Below the pieces are notes generated by a model. The model was not told where the DNA came from. It saw nothing but the letters and a program-made list of their open reading frames with translations, and made no database searches. Shown here piece after piece: positions 36,412 to 49,432 of a stretch of 64,000 nucleotides of DNA; position 1 is the first letter of the stretch; every line of letters begins with the position of its first letter. The stretch is from Polytrichum commune (Eukaryota > Streptophyta > Polytrichopsida > Polytrichales > Polytrichaceae), in NCBI GenBank assembly GCA_950295325.1, contig OX485803.1:31558001-31622000 (forward strand), written 5' to 3'. The translations under genes were made by a program, and so were the position numbers.

Positions 36412-38296
36412 ACCAATTACGGTGATCTCCCTCTACTTTACGTGTATAATTGTAACATGCCGCCTCGTGTTGTTTGTACACTCTTTGGGGTTCAATTTCG
36501 CTCTTCTCATCTTGTTTCATGTTGGCACCATGCACATAACCGTTCTTTCAATGTGCACCCATCTTTGTTAGAAGTTAGAAGTGCTATGTTGTTTTAGAGG
36601 TTCTCGCCTTGCAACCTTTGTTGTATGCTTCCACAAAAGTGCCAAAACGCACCTCCCACACTTTTGCTTTGGGTTTTTAGGGTCAATGTTTTTCCCAGCT
36701 CAATGAAGATGACAATCCTTTGCGGTGATGCATGGTGTGCTCATGCATGTGGGAGCTTTGCCAATGCCTTGACACTATGACCGCAAAGGCCGCGTTTGCA
36801 TTTGGTGGTTGTCGCTTCAAAGCTATGTGACATGGTGCACTCACATGGAGACGACGAAGTCATCTTTCTTAACATAGACTTTGCAAGATGGGTCGAACAA
36901 CATGTGTGGAGAGGGTGTATAAGGAGTTGAAGATGGAGGCCACAAGAAGTCACCGCAACCGCATTCATAACCAAATCATGGGCAAGGAGGGTCATCCCTA
37001 CATCAAAGGCATAGTTCCCTCCCCCAATGTTAGGAGCAAGGCCCGTGCCCACCTCATAGGCAAAGGACCCCCAACATCCAACCAATTATGATGACATTGC
37101 TTTGAACCCAAGGTCCACTGACCGACGTTTGGGCAAGTGTGCCTTGCATTGCTAGTGTGCACCTCCCACATGCTCCGTCTCCAGCTTTGCAATTCAAGCC
37201 ATGCATCATCTTTGTTATGATTCCTCTTTGGGTCCTTGACAATGAGCCCCAAGCCTTCTACACGAAGGCTGAGAGTGTAGCGCAACATTTTGTCATAATG
37301 GACACGTTAAAGTCCACACTGGTGCAGAGCATGCCCTCCCCAAGGAATTTTCATCTCTTTTCTTGCAACCTCCTATAGATTGATTATGAGTGTGGCAACC
37401 TTTGAAGCATTGACAAACAAACTTTAGAATTGAAGAGTGGATTGATATTGTCAAGACATGCTCTTTGTGGCCTACATGAGATTACACTCCCAAGCCCATC
37501 ATATGAGACTCCCAATCTCAAATATTCTAACTTTCCAATTTTTACGCAAACATCGTACATGTTATAGCAATATTCCATGTTACAACGCCTTGCAACTCTG
37601 ATTTTGAGGGTAAGGCCACTACACATTGACATGTACATGGCTAGAATGTACATGTAAATCCTTCCATGCACTAAATGTTTGTATTGTCGTGCATGCTCCC
37701 TACCTCTTTGCATTTCCAAAGTCGGTCTAAATTCTTGGTCATGTTATATTTTCATCATGCATGTTATAAACTGGTTATATTACAAAGTTCATGTGCCCCT
37801 CTCAAGTCAAAGTGGATGTCATTGAGGACATCAAACACTTTGTGGCGACCTCTATCAAAAGACTCCAAGAAAAGAAAAGAAAAGAAAACCACCCAGGTGT
37901 GTGACTTTCATGTTCAATGTGTGTTTATTTTGGGAAAGAACCTAAGTTATAGGAGTATGTTTTGGGTAAGAAATGCAATTAATAGCATCTCCACCACTAC
38001 CACCACACCTCCTTCCAACTCTACTTCAAAGGGGCCAGAGCCATAACAATCACCACCACATCTCACCACTTTATTCCCCTCCACATTGGTCAATTTAAAT
38101 TTAAAAAGACCAAAATGATGAGAACGCTTTATGTACCAATATGGAGGATCATTTAACCCAATCAAACATCTTTCATTGCTAGAAAATACTTTTTATAACA
38201 CTCTTTTGATTTAGTTAACCTTTGCAATATTATTTTATTTCTATAAGCGCACACACACATTGTTATATAGCACATATTGAGATTATAATATTATTA
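36412..38296. other. Intergenic, no supported gene
   Basis: Frames of 60-120 codons occur on both strands around 36740-37720, but opposite frames overlap heavily and none has a recognisable motif. Confidence 0.35.
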
Positions 38297-38718
38297 GAGT
38301 GACCCGCAAAGTCCCTCAAAGAGGGACGAATCCATGGGTTCGATCATTCTTTAAGAAATCTTTCTATTAAGAGCTCGTTAGCTCTTTGTGTACCAAAGTC
38401 TATTTTGAAAGTTGGGTGAAACTTTTGGGACCTCCTTTGTTCATTCAAACTTTGCGAGGATTTTAGGATCTAATATAGTGTTAGCGCGTGGGACCCACTA
38501 TCCTAAATCCCAGATTAGCCTATGCAAGGGTAGCTTGGCCCACCCATCCTAGTAGGACAACCTAGAAAAGCCGGTTTTTTAATAACACGACACCTCTCTT
38601 TGTGTATGATACTCCGAGCATCAAGAATACTTAGGTGACTTAATTTGTGTCAACTCTCATAAACTCTTGGTTTGGGACTAAACCCAAGGTTTCATCTGCT
38701 TCACTTTACAAATAACAA
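38297..38718 (+). mobile_element. M1 MITE-like element copy C
   Basis: It shares the M1 body (GCAAAGTCCCTCAAAGAGGG, AGAGCTCGTTAGCTC, TTTGGGACTAAACCCAAGG, ending CTTTACAAATAAC). Its left end (GAGTGACCCGCAAAG) has diverged from GAGTTATCCATAAAG, with TA just outside at 38295-38296. The right boundary is approximate. Confidence 0.6.
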
Positions 38719-38763
38719 CACCATAGTAAAAGTGCAGCCCCCACAACATTACTCAAATGATGA

Positions 38764-39181
38764 GCCGTGTTCATGGGCCCCCCGCAGAAAACTCGAGAAT
38801 AAAGCTAGGATCCCAATGCTTTAGACTACATCTGAAGGCATGCAAGCTAAACACAACTCATCAACCAAGCAACATTGTGTCCCTTCCCAATCTACAACAT
38901 CATATTGTATAAGTCATCCGCCACCGTTGCTTCGGAATAGAGATTGGAGCGAATCGGGGTGGTCATTGTGATGGCCGTGTTCATAGGCCCCGCAGAAGAC
39001 TCGAGAATAAAGCCGGAATCCCAATGCTTTAGACTACATCTAAAGGCATGTCAGCTAAACACAACTCATCAGCCAAGTAATATTATGTCCCTTCCTAATC
39101 TACAACATCATATTGTATAAGTCATCCGCCACCGTTGCTTCGGAATAGAGATTGGAGCGAATCGGGGTGGTCATTGTGATG
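38764..39181 (+). repeat. Near-identical 210-bp tandem duplication
   Basis: Unit one is 38764-38973 and unit two 38974 to about 39181. Both run from GCCGTGTTCAT to GGTCATTGTGATGG with only scattered differences, and the last 70 or so bases are almost identical. The low divergence points to a recent duplication. A 75-codon minus-strand frame (39327-39100) starts outside and crosses unit two, but has no known motif. Confidence 0.9.
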
Positions 39182-41320
39182 GAGAATCGAGATGCCCTAA
39201 CTTGCACAAGGGAGTCGACTAATTTAGTGTGATCACATGCATGCTTCCGATCGCATATTAAGTAAAAAGCTCGGTTGATTGGCGGGCATATTCGGAGTGG
39301 GGACGGAACAAGGGCGATGCCGGTCAACGGTCAAACGTGAGGGGTGTAATAAGTTAATTTAAAGCGGCCACCTAGTGACCCAATACTAGCTAGCTAAGCT
39401 AAGCTAGGTGCATGTGTCACCATGTGTATATATAATAAACAAAACATGCATTACGTTCATTATTATTTAAGTGCACCCGCGCCTTGGGTCAGACTTGGTC
39501 GGCTCGGACGCAAGGCCCATAATTAGCTCGTGGCCTTATGAGACCACATGTGGTTTTGCATTGTCAGGCTTTAATTGTGCCAAGCGCAAGCAAATCTCAC
39601 TTAGAGCCTAGAATCTAGGCATCTCGTCCGTATAAGGACGCAAATAGACCAAAGGGTTTGGTGGGGCGGTGGGCTTCGCCTTATTTGAAGAAAGTAGGAA
39701 TCTAGGATCTCACGATTTGAGCACACATTGCTCCATTGTAGTATTAGTCGGATCTATTGGAAGTTGGAACGACGTAGTGTTTCTTTTTAGGCGATCGATT
39801 CTCCCATCATAATGTACTAGCTAGAAGAGGTAGTAAATGCACCACAATCGCACCCTTAACTTACGAAGGGAGACGACCCTTCTTATGAGGTTGCTTTTCT
39901 TATTAAGGACGCCTATATTTGAGTGGTATGTGGTTTGGTGTGGCTTTAAAATAAGACATGTGTTCAGAAGAGAGTGAACTTAGTGCTTAGAATGTGATCA
40001 CCATCTTGGATCCACTAATCAACGTAGTTGACGACGTCTATACGAGCATTTAAATGAGCACAAGAATCTTCGCTTTGATAATGAATGAGATATTCATATG
40101 AGCCCTCAAAATTACAAGGATGCGGCTACATCCTTGATATGAATTTGCTAGCTATCTCGTACTATTGCTTTACACTAGACCTTGAAGGCCTAAGGACCGA
40201 AAAAATTGAATGGATGAAAAATCTACATAGCGTTCTACATGGCGGTATGTAGATAATGTTTTGTGGTCTATTGGATATTGCATCAGGCTCATCCAAAAAG
40301 AGGCAAGTCTAACGTAAAATTAACCTTGCCATTCAATGAGATTGCCATTGGCTATTATATTGCCGTGGTGAAGACCCAAATCTTTAACACCGTCCATCTT
40401 TAATTCAAACTAAACTTGAGGACCCATGAATTGCAAAACTGGAATTCTATCTCCCATGGTACAACCTTTAGATGATTTTCAAGGACTTCAAGATTTCTCA
40501 TGGTCACGGCTCTTGGTCGTTGTGTGAGGAGAGTGTAAGCCACCCTAAAGTAGGTATCCATTGTCTTCCAAACGTTGTTTGCTACCAACCTACCACCATA
40601 GCCTCCACCCAACCTCTCCAACGAATTTCAACGTTTTGAGCTACAATATTTGCAACTTGTATTAAAAAAAACATGGACTCACCATTCGAAAGTTTCATAT
40701 TATAAGGTGCCTTCGTCCAATTGGGATTATAAGTAATTTTTTGTTCAAGTATGGCACCTAAATCATTGAACTAGGTTTGTGCCAATCTAACTCAAATGTA
40801 CACAAGGAATTATGAGCTTCACATTCGAGGTGAAGACGAGTGCTCTCATTGGTTGAAAGAGCTTCAAGGAATTCCTATTACAACACACACACATGCATGT
40901 TCGAGTACCACAAGGACGTGGGGTCTCACTTTGTCCCATTTCCCCACTCAAGTGCAATGGAGGAAACATAAATAAAATAGAATTGTATGTCCTCTTCTTC
41001 TTGGCTTGGGTTTGGACGACTCTATGTTGGCGTTTGTCTTGTCAAATGTGACCGTTGCTCCAAAAGACAAGGAAATGCTTAGATACAAACAAAAATAAAC
41101 ACCTTGCATGACAATCTGAGGATGGAAAACGAGCACAAACAATTGAGGTATACAAACCCTAAATGGGCACTTCCAACCCCTCGGACAATCTTGGGCGTTG
41201 GATTGGATTGGAAGTCGTTTCATTAGAGTTTACAAATAAAAAAGATTTTTGTTTGGAGTTCTAGATCGGAGTTGAGATGTAAAACTTACAAATACTCAAA
41301 GTGAATATGCATTTCTTTCT

Positions 41321-41346
41321 TTCTCTCTCTCTCTCTCTCTCTCTCT
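41321..41346 (+). repeat. (CT)n microsatellite
   Basis: About 13 TC/CT dinucleotides after a TTTC-rich lead-in. Confidence 0.95.
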
Positions 41347-41575
41347 GGATAATCACGCATGACATCTTAATTGTGTTAACGATAGAACCTGAAATATTGC
41401 TTGTATTAATCACTAATCACATCGTGACACATGTCTTTCTAGTCTCCATACGTAGCTACAAGTTTGTCATATACCACTCTCATGCCACTCAATTATAATC
41501 ATATATGCTTAGAAATTTCATTAACCATTCCACACTCACTAATGAACACATTTTGAGATGACTTATGGATTTAAT

Positions 41576-41606
41576 GAAGAAAGAAGAAGAAGAAGAAGAA
41601 GAAGAA
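41576..41606 (+). repeat. (GAA)n microsatellite
   Basis: About ten GAA/AAG triplets with one interruption. Confidence 0.9.
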
Positions 41607-43473
41607 CACTTTTGACAACCATAGCCGAATAAAAGGAAAGCCTTACTTTCATCGTAGCATTGCTGATGCAACACAACTTTCGTTGTATAAATCTAATATG
41701 TAAAAGTTGGAGAACATGAAAAATGAACCGAGTATCGCACATAGTATTCGTGACAACAACACATTCACATGTGATGTGTTTTTTTTTTCAAGGCCAACTC
41801 AGTCTCTAGTCTTGTGAAGTGCACTTCAACTTTGGATTTTCCTATTTTTAGATCAAATTTGTATGGCCACCTATGGTAACAAGCTCATAGAGTAAGAGGA
41901 AGTCCTTTAATATCATGATTGTTATGTTTTGATCGCTATCAAGAGTGTTTGAAATAACAATGAAGAACATAACATTCGTGATATAAAAAGACTTCCTCCC
42001 TCACTATCACTTGCACATGCTACTAGCATTTTGTAAGCACATCCAAATGCAGTTGGCAAAAGTTGCCTTCGAAGACCACTTCAAGCCACCCTTCCTTGCA
42101 TTCAAGAAAACGACATTTGTGACATCTTTGTGTGTCATGTGTTGCTTAAACGATCATCTAGCATGTCAATATGCACGCGTCATATGTTGATGTGTTTTTT
42201 TAACGCTAGTGCCCATGGAGATTCTTGGGCATAATCGGTCAAAGTCCTCATGTTGTTAAGTCCAACCGGTCACATGTTATGATCTTTCCGTTTTCCTTAT
42301 GAATTTGAGATATGTTCCATAGATTCCTCGAACTCAACCACTTCATCTTCAACCAATGGTCATGGGTTCGCCTCGGTCGTCGTTTGAAGCGACGATCTCC
42401 AACAACTTTTGGAGATCAAACAAGCCAATTTTATATTCCCACCACTCACGGGGCTTTGGGCTTGGGTGGTGGATAAATCCTCAAAACATGGCACCCATCC
42501 ATATTCAAAGGAGGAGGTTGGGGTTGGGGTTACGTACTTATTATGTGCCTTTTAATTTTTTTTACTTTCCAACCTACCGGTGTTTTTGGTCCCCATTGGA
42601 AGAGGTGTTGTTGAAACCTAGCCCCCACACTTTGGGCTCGAGGTGTCCCCCTTTTCCCCGACAAATATCCAAACTCAAGGCCGATCGTGGGCCCATCCAT
42701 GACCCGCTTTCTTGCTTGCATTTGTATTCTCCCCACCTTTTCGAGAATGGTAGGAGGAGGAACATGTTCTTTTATTTTAACCCTTAAATAAAGGCTTCAG
42801 GGTTTCAGCTTGAATCAAAGATGTACTATAAAGTCTTTATTTTTGTGTTGGAGTTGATTCGAAATCACATATGTGCGGTTGAAATATGGATCGTTATCCT
42901 TGGTGTCCAGCAAATCATTTTACAAGTATTTTTCCTTCTTCAAAAAATAATCTAAAATTCTAAGGTGTGTCCAAAGTACTTGATCTCTAATACGATTGGC
43001 TAAAAATGTGAGTTGCATTATTTTGGTGGGAAAAACCAAACATGTTCATGTCACTGTCATTGTTATGTTCCCGAAATAGCTCATTTGTAACAAAGAAAGA
43101 ATGGAGGGTTTCAACCCCTTCAAGGTCCATATCTTAGACTTGCTGAGATAACATTTCAATCGGTTCGCTCTAAATGACGCAATACTTTATTATGTCAATG
43201 CGCAAGGAAAAAAAAACAAGAAAAGAAACAAGTTGCCTTGGGAAATGTATCTTTGAAAAACGCTTGCAACCACTTTTTGGCTTCATAAATCTCAAAAGTT
43301 TCTCAACCCTTATCTCTCTAACATTTTACAAGAGGAACAAACCTTGGATCCTTAAAATCACCAATCCATTCACTTCGTTGGGGCCACCCCAAGTTCCAAC
43401 AACAAAAACAAAATCAAAAAGCCAAAGCAATAGAATACTTGACAACAATATTGCCATTAACAAGTCTTGTCAC

Positions 43474-43476
<3 letters not shown>

Positions 43477-43508
<32 letters not shown>
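43477..43508 (+). repeat. (TC)n microsatellite
   Basis: Sixteen TC dinucleotides without interruption. Confidence 0.95.
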
Positions 43509-43510
<2 letters not shown>

Positions 43511-44397
43511 AAGTCTATGAAAGAGACACCAAATAGGGCATTTGATGCAACTTTCAAGGGCTTTTATGTTAAGAGTGCATTGGAGTTATATGTCACAACT
43601 TAGTTTTGAAAGATGGGTGAAATTCCATGGATTTATTGTTTTATTGTTTTACTCTTTTATTCTTTTGGTACAAATTGAAAAAGATTCAATTCCAAGAGGT
43701 AACTAAGAACAAGACCAACGCGGGAACAACCCCAAAGGTCTAAGTGATGTTAAGTGATAAATCCCATCTTAGGCCTAACTTTCCACATAACCACAAAATT
43801 GCACTTAGTGGCGATAGGACCTTTAACACAACAAACCAAATCAAACCCATGCAAGACATCATTGTAGGCGACCTTAAAGGCTATGTCGAGATCCTTACGC
43901 ATCCTTTGCCACTCAATACTACCATAGTCAAGGAGAGCATCCTAATTCCATGGACTTCTTTTTGTCACTTTGAGAGATCTTCCATGTCCAAGGTTTGGTA
44001 TGTGCCATGGGATCCAAGTTTTAACCTATGAAACACCCATGCCAACAAGGTCCGGTTTGTGCCACCAAGGTATGAGCATCGAGGATGTTGTGGTTAGTCA
44101 TCAACATACCAAAGATGTACAATTTTGGCTCATTTTCAATGTCATGCCTATCATAAGTTGTATTTTACTACACATGACGAAACCTTGTTCGCCATTTTGT
44201 ATATACTCTAGAGTTTTTTCTTTAGTGAAATTGAGCAAGTGTCTCACACTTGGACTTTAAGGTGAATTCTAATTTTCAACAAATTATCCTATATTAACAT
44301 GTGGCATAACATTACTAAGAGCCTAACCATGCACCTTTTTTTTAATACAACATACCATACAAAATGCCTAGCCATCGTAGCCGATAATTGCTAGCGT

Positions 44398-44750
44398 TGT
44401 CACAAAAATTATAATCTCAATGTTAGTGAGGATTTTGTAATGTTTTTCACCTCCAAGTTAATTACGTGCTTCATTGATGATTTCATTTCCGGAATGAAAT
44501 CCCAATCAATTGTTTATTTACTGCTTAGAAGTGCACATATATATTGGATTTTAGACCTTACAAGCGAAGTGCACTCAATATGGGATTTGTAGTCAAGCAA
44601 CCTTCAAGAATGCAAGGGCAATGTTTTTTTTCAAAGTTGGGTGGGGGCGGGCAACAATTTTCGGTCATGTTCAGAATTTTCTCTAGAGCGCTGCCCCAGC
44701 CCGGATTTGACACCCCTGAAAGTTCATGAGGGGGTGTTTAACGTCCGCCC
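44398..44750 (+). mobile_element. Single diverged arm of the Mutator-like element
   Basis: Collinear with the right arm of the 29731-33193 element. Shared words are TCACAAAAATTATAA, TTAGTGAGG, TTTTGTAAT, AATGAAATCCCA, CATATATATTGGATTTT and ACTCAATATGGGATTTGT, with an end of GGGGGTGTTTAACGTCCGCC matching GGGGGTAGGATATCGTCCTCC. Similarity stops abruptly at 44398 and no second arm is present nearby. It is an older truncated copy or solo TIR. Confidence 0.8.
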
Positions 44751-45393
44751 TACAATGCTAAGCCTAAGCAATGTATAAATATAACAAAACACCCTAATAT
44801 TGATATAATAATCCATTACCAATTCTCGGCCCCTTAAAAGCAACAATACTCATTTTAATAATGTTATGGGGTGCATGGACTACACTATTTTGTCTAAGTA
44901 GTGTGGCTTACCATTTGGAGTTATGCATCGCTATAACATTTTACTAAGAATATCATTTCTTACCCAAACAACATAAGTAATTAGTATGGACACCGAAGAA
45001 TATGATATAACTTAGTTGGTAAAAAAATGATGATTTTTGTAAAAAGTTATAGCAAAAAGTAACTTCAAATGGTAACCCACACTAAGTAGACAAAATAGTG
45101 CACACATTACCAAAATCCATGTAATTAAAAGTAGTGGTGACAATGGTGATGTTAACCGGTGTTCCCAAATGACACCCCCAAATGGTTTGGTTGTTGTACA
45201 TGTGGCCCGGACGGAGATCCTAGACTTAGTTTTTTAGTGCGGTAATTTGATTACATTAACTAAGAATGTGATTTATCCATTTTTGTGGAGGAATATACCA
45301 AACACAACTTGTACATACTTAAGGTCTTGTGAGGGTCTTGCTAGGTGCTTTTCAAAACTTTTGAGGCATGGTCGACCCCTTGTAAAGAAAGAA

Positions 45394-45650
45394 AGGGTCC
45401 GAGATGACCCTAAACTACCGGGTGATAGTGGAGAGATACCCAATTTTGAATGGAGTGGTTGGCGGTTCGATTCCCGCTGTGAAATTTTATGTCTACTTGA
45501 TGGGAAAAAAACTAGTTAGGTGAATAAGAAGACAAGAGTTCACCCTCCGCAAGGTAGGCGATAAACCCCACCCTGCACCAAAAAGATTATTGAGCAGAGT
45601 AGGGTCAACATGCTTAAATTCACATCGGATTGCCCGAAGTTGGTTATTTT
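45394..45650 (+). mobile_element. tRNA-derived SINE, copy 2
   Basis: Direct copy of the 23251-23511 element. It has GATGACCCTAAACTACCGGG, a possible A-box region (GTGATAGTGGAGAG) and a canonical B box GGTTCGATTCC in GGCGGTTCGATTCCCGC. It ends in TTGGTTATTTTTTATTTTTT. The two copies match over about 250 bases in opposite orientation. Confidence 0.7.
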
Positions 45651-45654
45651 TTAT

Positions 45655-46065
45655 TTTTTTAACGAAAGAAAGATGAATCCAATGTTGTCACTGGCGTAAA
45701 TTATGGTAGTTGTTTCAATTTTGAGTTGGTCAAGTCTATATACAATCCCAAAATGAGCATTACAAGAAATGGAGAGACCGAGGCGACTATTGTCTTTGTT
45801 TGCAGGGTAACACCTTGAACATGCGTGGACTCGCTCAGGAACACCTAACTATCCTAAAGGCAAGTCCTTAAGTTCCCACATGGTTGGTTAGAAATATATA
45901 GTTCATCCAAATACCCCTACTATGGTTTGGTGGACATTAGATGGTAGGGTGCACATGAAATCAAGTGCTAGGAAATTCACCCATCCAAGTGCTATTCCAG
46001 TCTTGAGAGGCTTAACTTTGGAGTTCCCATGGGATGTGGGTTAAGGCCTTAGCTTTAAGCCCCCC
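45655..46065 (+). repeat. Dispersed repeat family R2, copy 2
   Basis: Counterpart of 11955-12380 and in the same order throughout. It directly follows the SINE tail, so the SINE may have inserted beside or into it. Confidence 0.65.
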
Positions 46066-47413
46066 GACCCTTGTACAATTCTCTCCTTCCAAGTAAAATT
46101 GCCTAATGCAACACATAAGATACAAGTGCCCAAATTTGTTAGTGACCCAATTCTAACACCTGGGTTTTGGGCCAAAGTGAGTGCTATGTTCTTCATAATA
46201 AAAAATTACTAATATTATATCAAGGACCAAATACACAAGTCATTGGTTGAGAGAAGGCAAAAAATATACGCTCTCAACATTAGGTATCAATTTTGGTGGT
46301 TCGGAAAGGAGGGGGGGGGGGGCTACATAGCCACTTTAAATTGCAAAGGAACCTTGACTTTCATGGAGCATATCTAGATCACACAATATCAAAAGTTCAT
46401 GGACTCAAATGTATTAGCCTCCTTACGAATTTGCTATTTCTTAAAATTTTCCTAGTGAAATATTTGGAGCATGTTAAGGGTCTCAAGTGTTCATAATTTC
46501 CATTGTAGGTGCTTCTTTCTTACTACCTACACTATCTGGGTCTATCTGCATAATTTGGATAAAAATGCCACTTAGTTTTTGTTGTTGTGTCCAAATGCTA
46601 GTTTCAACCATACGGATGTAATCTTTAAGTGATGTGTAGCAAAGTTATTCTTTCAATGTAAATAACTAAATACCTTACCACCTTGGGATACATAAAATAG
46701 ATGTTGGAATTGGGTCACTAATGGGATTGACCGATTCTACGTTAACCTCTAAGTGCCTAATGGATCATTTTTGGTCTCTCCTTCACCTTCACAAACTAGT
46801 TGGGGATTCAAGGGTAGCTATAATGTGGTAGGGTGAAGGCTTGAGGCTCTGTTGAGCCTGCCCCCACCACAATGAGGCCAATTGTTAAGTTGTAATGGCA
46901 TGTCAAACTTAGGCACATCACATTATTGTAGTGTAGTGGAGTGTAGCCAATAGCAAAGGGCTGACATAAGTGATGGTTTTTGACACATGCAATTGTTTTC
47001 TCCTTGCAACGTTTCATTAGGCACTATTCTTATGTATAGATAATTATGACAAAAGAAATTGCACTAAATATGACCAAATTTTTCTGAAATATTTATAGAC
47101 AAATATTGTAAGCTTAATCCTAAAGCACCAATCATATAGATTTTGTGTTCAAATCCTATATAAACAACTTTTTCCCTAGAGATATTTTCTCTTTCACGAG
47201 GAATAATATTTTCTTTGTATAGTAAATATTGAAATTGCTCAAAACCCTCAGGCGTGTAGGGGTTGATTCCAAACTTTAGTGACTACTTGCAACAATTTTA
47301 CTAAAGCATGAAATATACTCTAAGTAGGTATGTTGTCCTTGCTTGTGGCATGACATACTATGCCAATTGATATATAATAAATGTCTTTGAGTCAGTCGGG
47401 AAATGTAATGAAG
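46066..47413. other. Intergenic, no gene seen
   Basis: AT-rich, with a run of 12 G at 46311-46322. Nothing else supported. Confidence 0.5.
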
Positions 47414-47416
47414 TTA

Positions 47417-47810
47417 CGGTGGGTTTCCATGTAGGCCGCTTGCCCACCATATTCTAGTGGGAATATGGATAGACATGCCCAAACATAGATGGAATTTGTT
47501 GGGGTTTGTGCCAATTAGCTACTCTCATCTTCTCAAATTCAGGCTCACCTACTAACCTCCTCCAAGTTACCAAGGGTGGAGTTCTAGACCATCAATCTTC
47601 AAAATCCTTAGATGGCCAACACTTGTAGATTAAAATGTGCTTTCATAGGCGTTTGGGAAGTCTAAGATCCCATGCTCACAACCCTCCACATTCTAGAAGG
47701 CCAACAAAATGTGGTTGGTTGACAGCTTGTGCTTATCTACATGAGTTCACTTCCAACTCATTATTATCTAAAATCTAGTGGGCAAGCGGCGCCTACATGA
47801 AAACTCACCC
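47417..47810. mobile_element. Harbinger/Tourist-like MITE, family H1 copy 2
   Basis: Collinear with 20281-20661 and flanked by TTA at 47414-47416 and 47811-47813. The right end reversed is GGGTGAGTTTTCATGTAGGC. The left end has decayed to CGGTGGGTTTCCATGTAGGC. More diverged than copy 1 in its ends; no ORF. Confidence 0.85.
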
Positions 47811-47813
47811 TTA

Positions 47814-49432
47814 ATACTCAAAGTTCCAAGAGGCCCATTGTTGTCCTCAATATGTCATGCGACCCTTGAGTGACAAGTAGAGTTGTTCACTCAAAACTTG
47901 TTCTTGAGATGCTAGTGAATATTCCTCATGAATTTGGTGTGATGGTTTTCATATTCTTAACATGTGTTGTTGTGTTCCAATTTGTATGTTGATTATCTTG
48001 TTGGATTAGCAATTCAAATGGGATATGGAAACCAATCACATCAAAATATTGGAATCATTTATCAATTTCTTGTGGAGTCACTAAGTGAATGTTTCCGTGA
48101 TCCATTGTGGTCACACGAGGACACCCTATAATTGATTCATCTTAGTCATGCCCTACATGTATATTGAAGTGTAAAAGTGTCAGTCCAATGTCCTTACCTA
48201 TGTTGGAGTCTTCACTCGCTTATATATGTTATGGTGTACTACATGCTAGACTTGTTACGTGGACACATTTTATAACTTCTGCATCTCAAGTATGATTCAA
48301 AAACTTGTAATGACACTCTTTATGATTTCTAATTGCTAACCAAATCAATCAAGTCTAGATCCAATGGTGCAACAAAATGCTTTGTAGAGTTGGAAGTGCC
48401 ACAATAGCACTACATACTTAGTTTTTCTTTTATGATGAAAGCATTATTGCAAGATCTCATCATATATGCAATTGTCAAGCAAACACCATGCTCACCAGTG
48501 TCGATCATGGGGCGTGTCACAAACAATAAAATTAAGAGATTGCTTCACCTCTAAATCTTGCAATCTTGAATGACAATAAGTATTGTGTGTTTATAAATTA
48601 TCTCGACTACCTATTCATAACCTCACCTAATTTGATGTTGTGATTAAATTGTACATTACCTCGATGACATATCCATAGCCTTACTTAACTTGTGCAATCA
48701 AATTAGTCATTAAGATGGCATAATTAGCAACATTAGTCAATAGCAACATTTCAAACGAGGATAGAAATTCAAGGAGAAACGACAATTATACAAATGGCAC
48801 CCGACCTAAAGTATTTTACTGCTCATTGGCTTATGAGATTATGTTAAAAGTGAAAACTCATAGATAGCTACTTTGAAAGATTGATTTGTCATAGGTGGAG
48901 GAAACACAATGCTACCTACAACCAAAGTTACTACAACATAAATGCAACTTGACAATTGAAATAAAACATCATGTTTACAAAATTGAAATAGAATAATGGA
49001 GGTGATTGCTACAATCGGTTGCATTATATGACAAACAAGACATCGACCCCTTACTCACATGGAAGTATTTAAGTAAGAAGAAGCTTGGAGATATGTTGGC
49101 ATAATTTTTTAATTTTACCAAAACGGACAACACATGGGAGCGTGTCATCATGCAGGTGGTGTTACTTCTTTAAGATATGCATTAGAATGACGATATCATT
49201 GACCCGTCTTTGATGACCTCTTTGTCCTTGTTCCTATATTGGAAACACATAACAATCACGTTACCTTTGTGATCTTGAATGTATTGATTGCACTACACCA
49301 AAGGCATATATATATATATATATATATATGCAATTGTTGAGATGTATTTGAATAATAATAAAAAGAGAATTTCACGAAGATATTTACCTTGACTGCAAAT
49401 TGAACTTGAGAATCTTCATTATGTAGAGGAAA
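47814..49432. other. Intergenic, no gene seen
   Basis: AT-rich. The only marked feature is a (TA)n run at 49306-49329. Confidence 0.5.

Larger units (their letters stand above)
39182..44397. other. Gene-free stretch
   Basis: Near 39395-39445 there is a repeated AGCTAAGCTAAGCTAGG word followed by TATATATAATAAAC, which resembles a TATA box, but no transcript can be assigned. A 143-codon plus-strand frame at 42356-42787 has no recognised domain. Other frames are short. Confidence 0.4.

Noticed and set aside
39100-39327. 75-codon minus-strand frame that loosely resembled a bacterial regulator
   Set aside because: It crosses a tandem duplication, has no helix-turn-helix, and the resemblance is a few residues only.
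42356-42787. 143-codon plus-strand frame
   Set aside because: No recognisable motif, AT-rich flanks, no splice signals in phase; probably chance or a decayed repeat.
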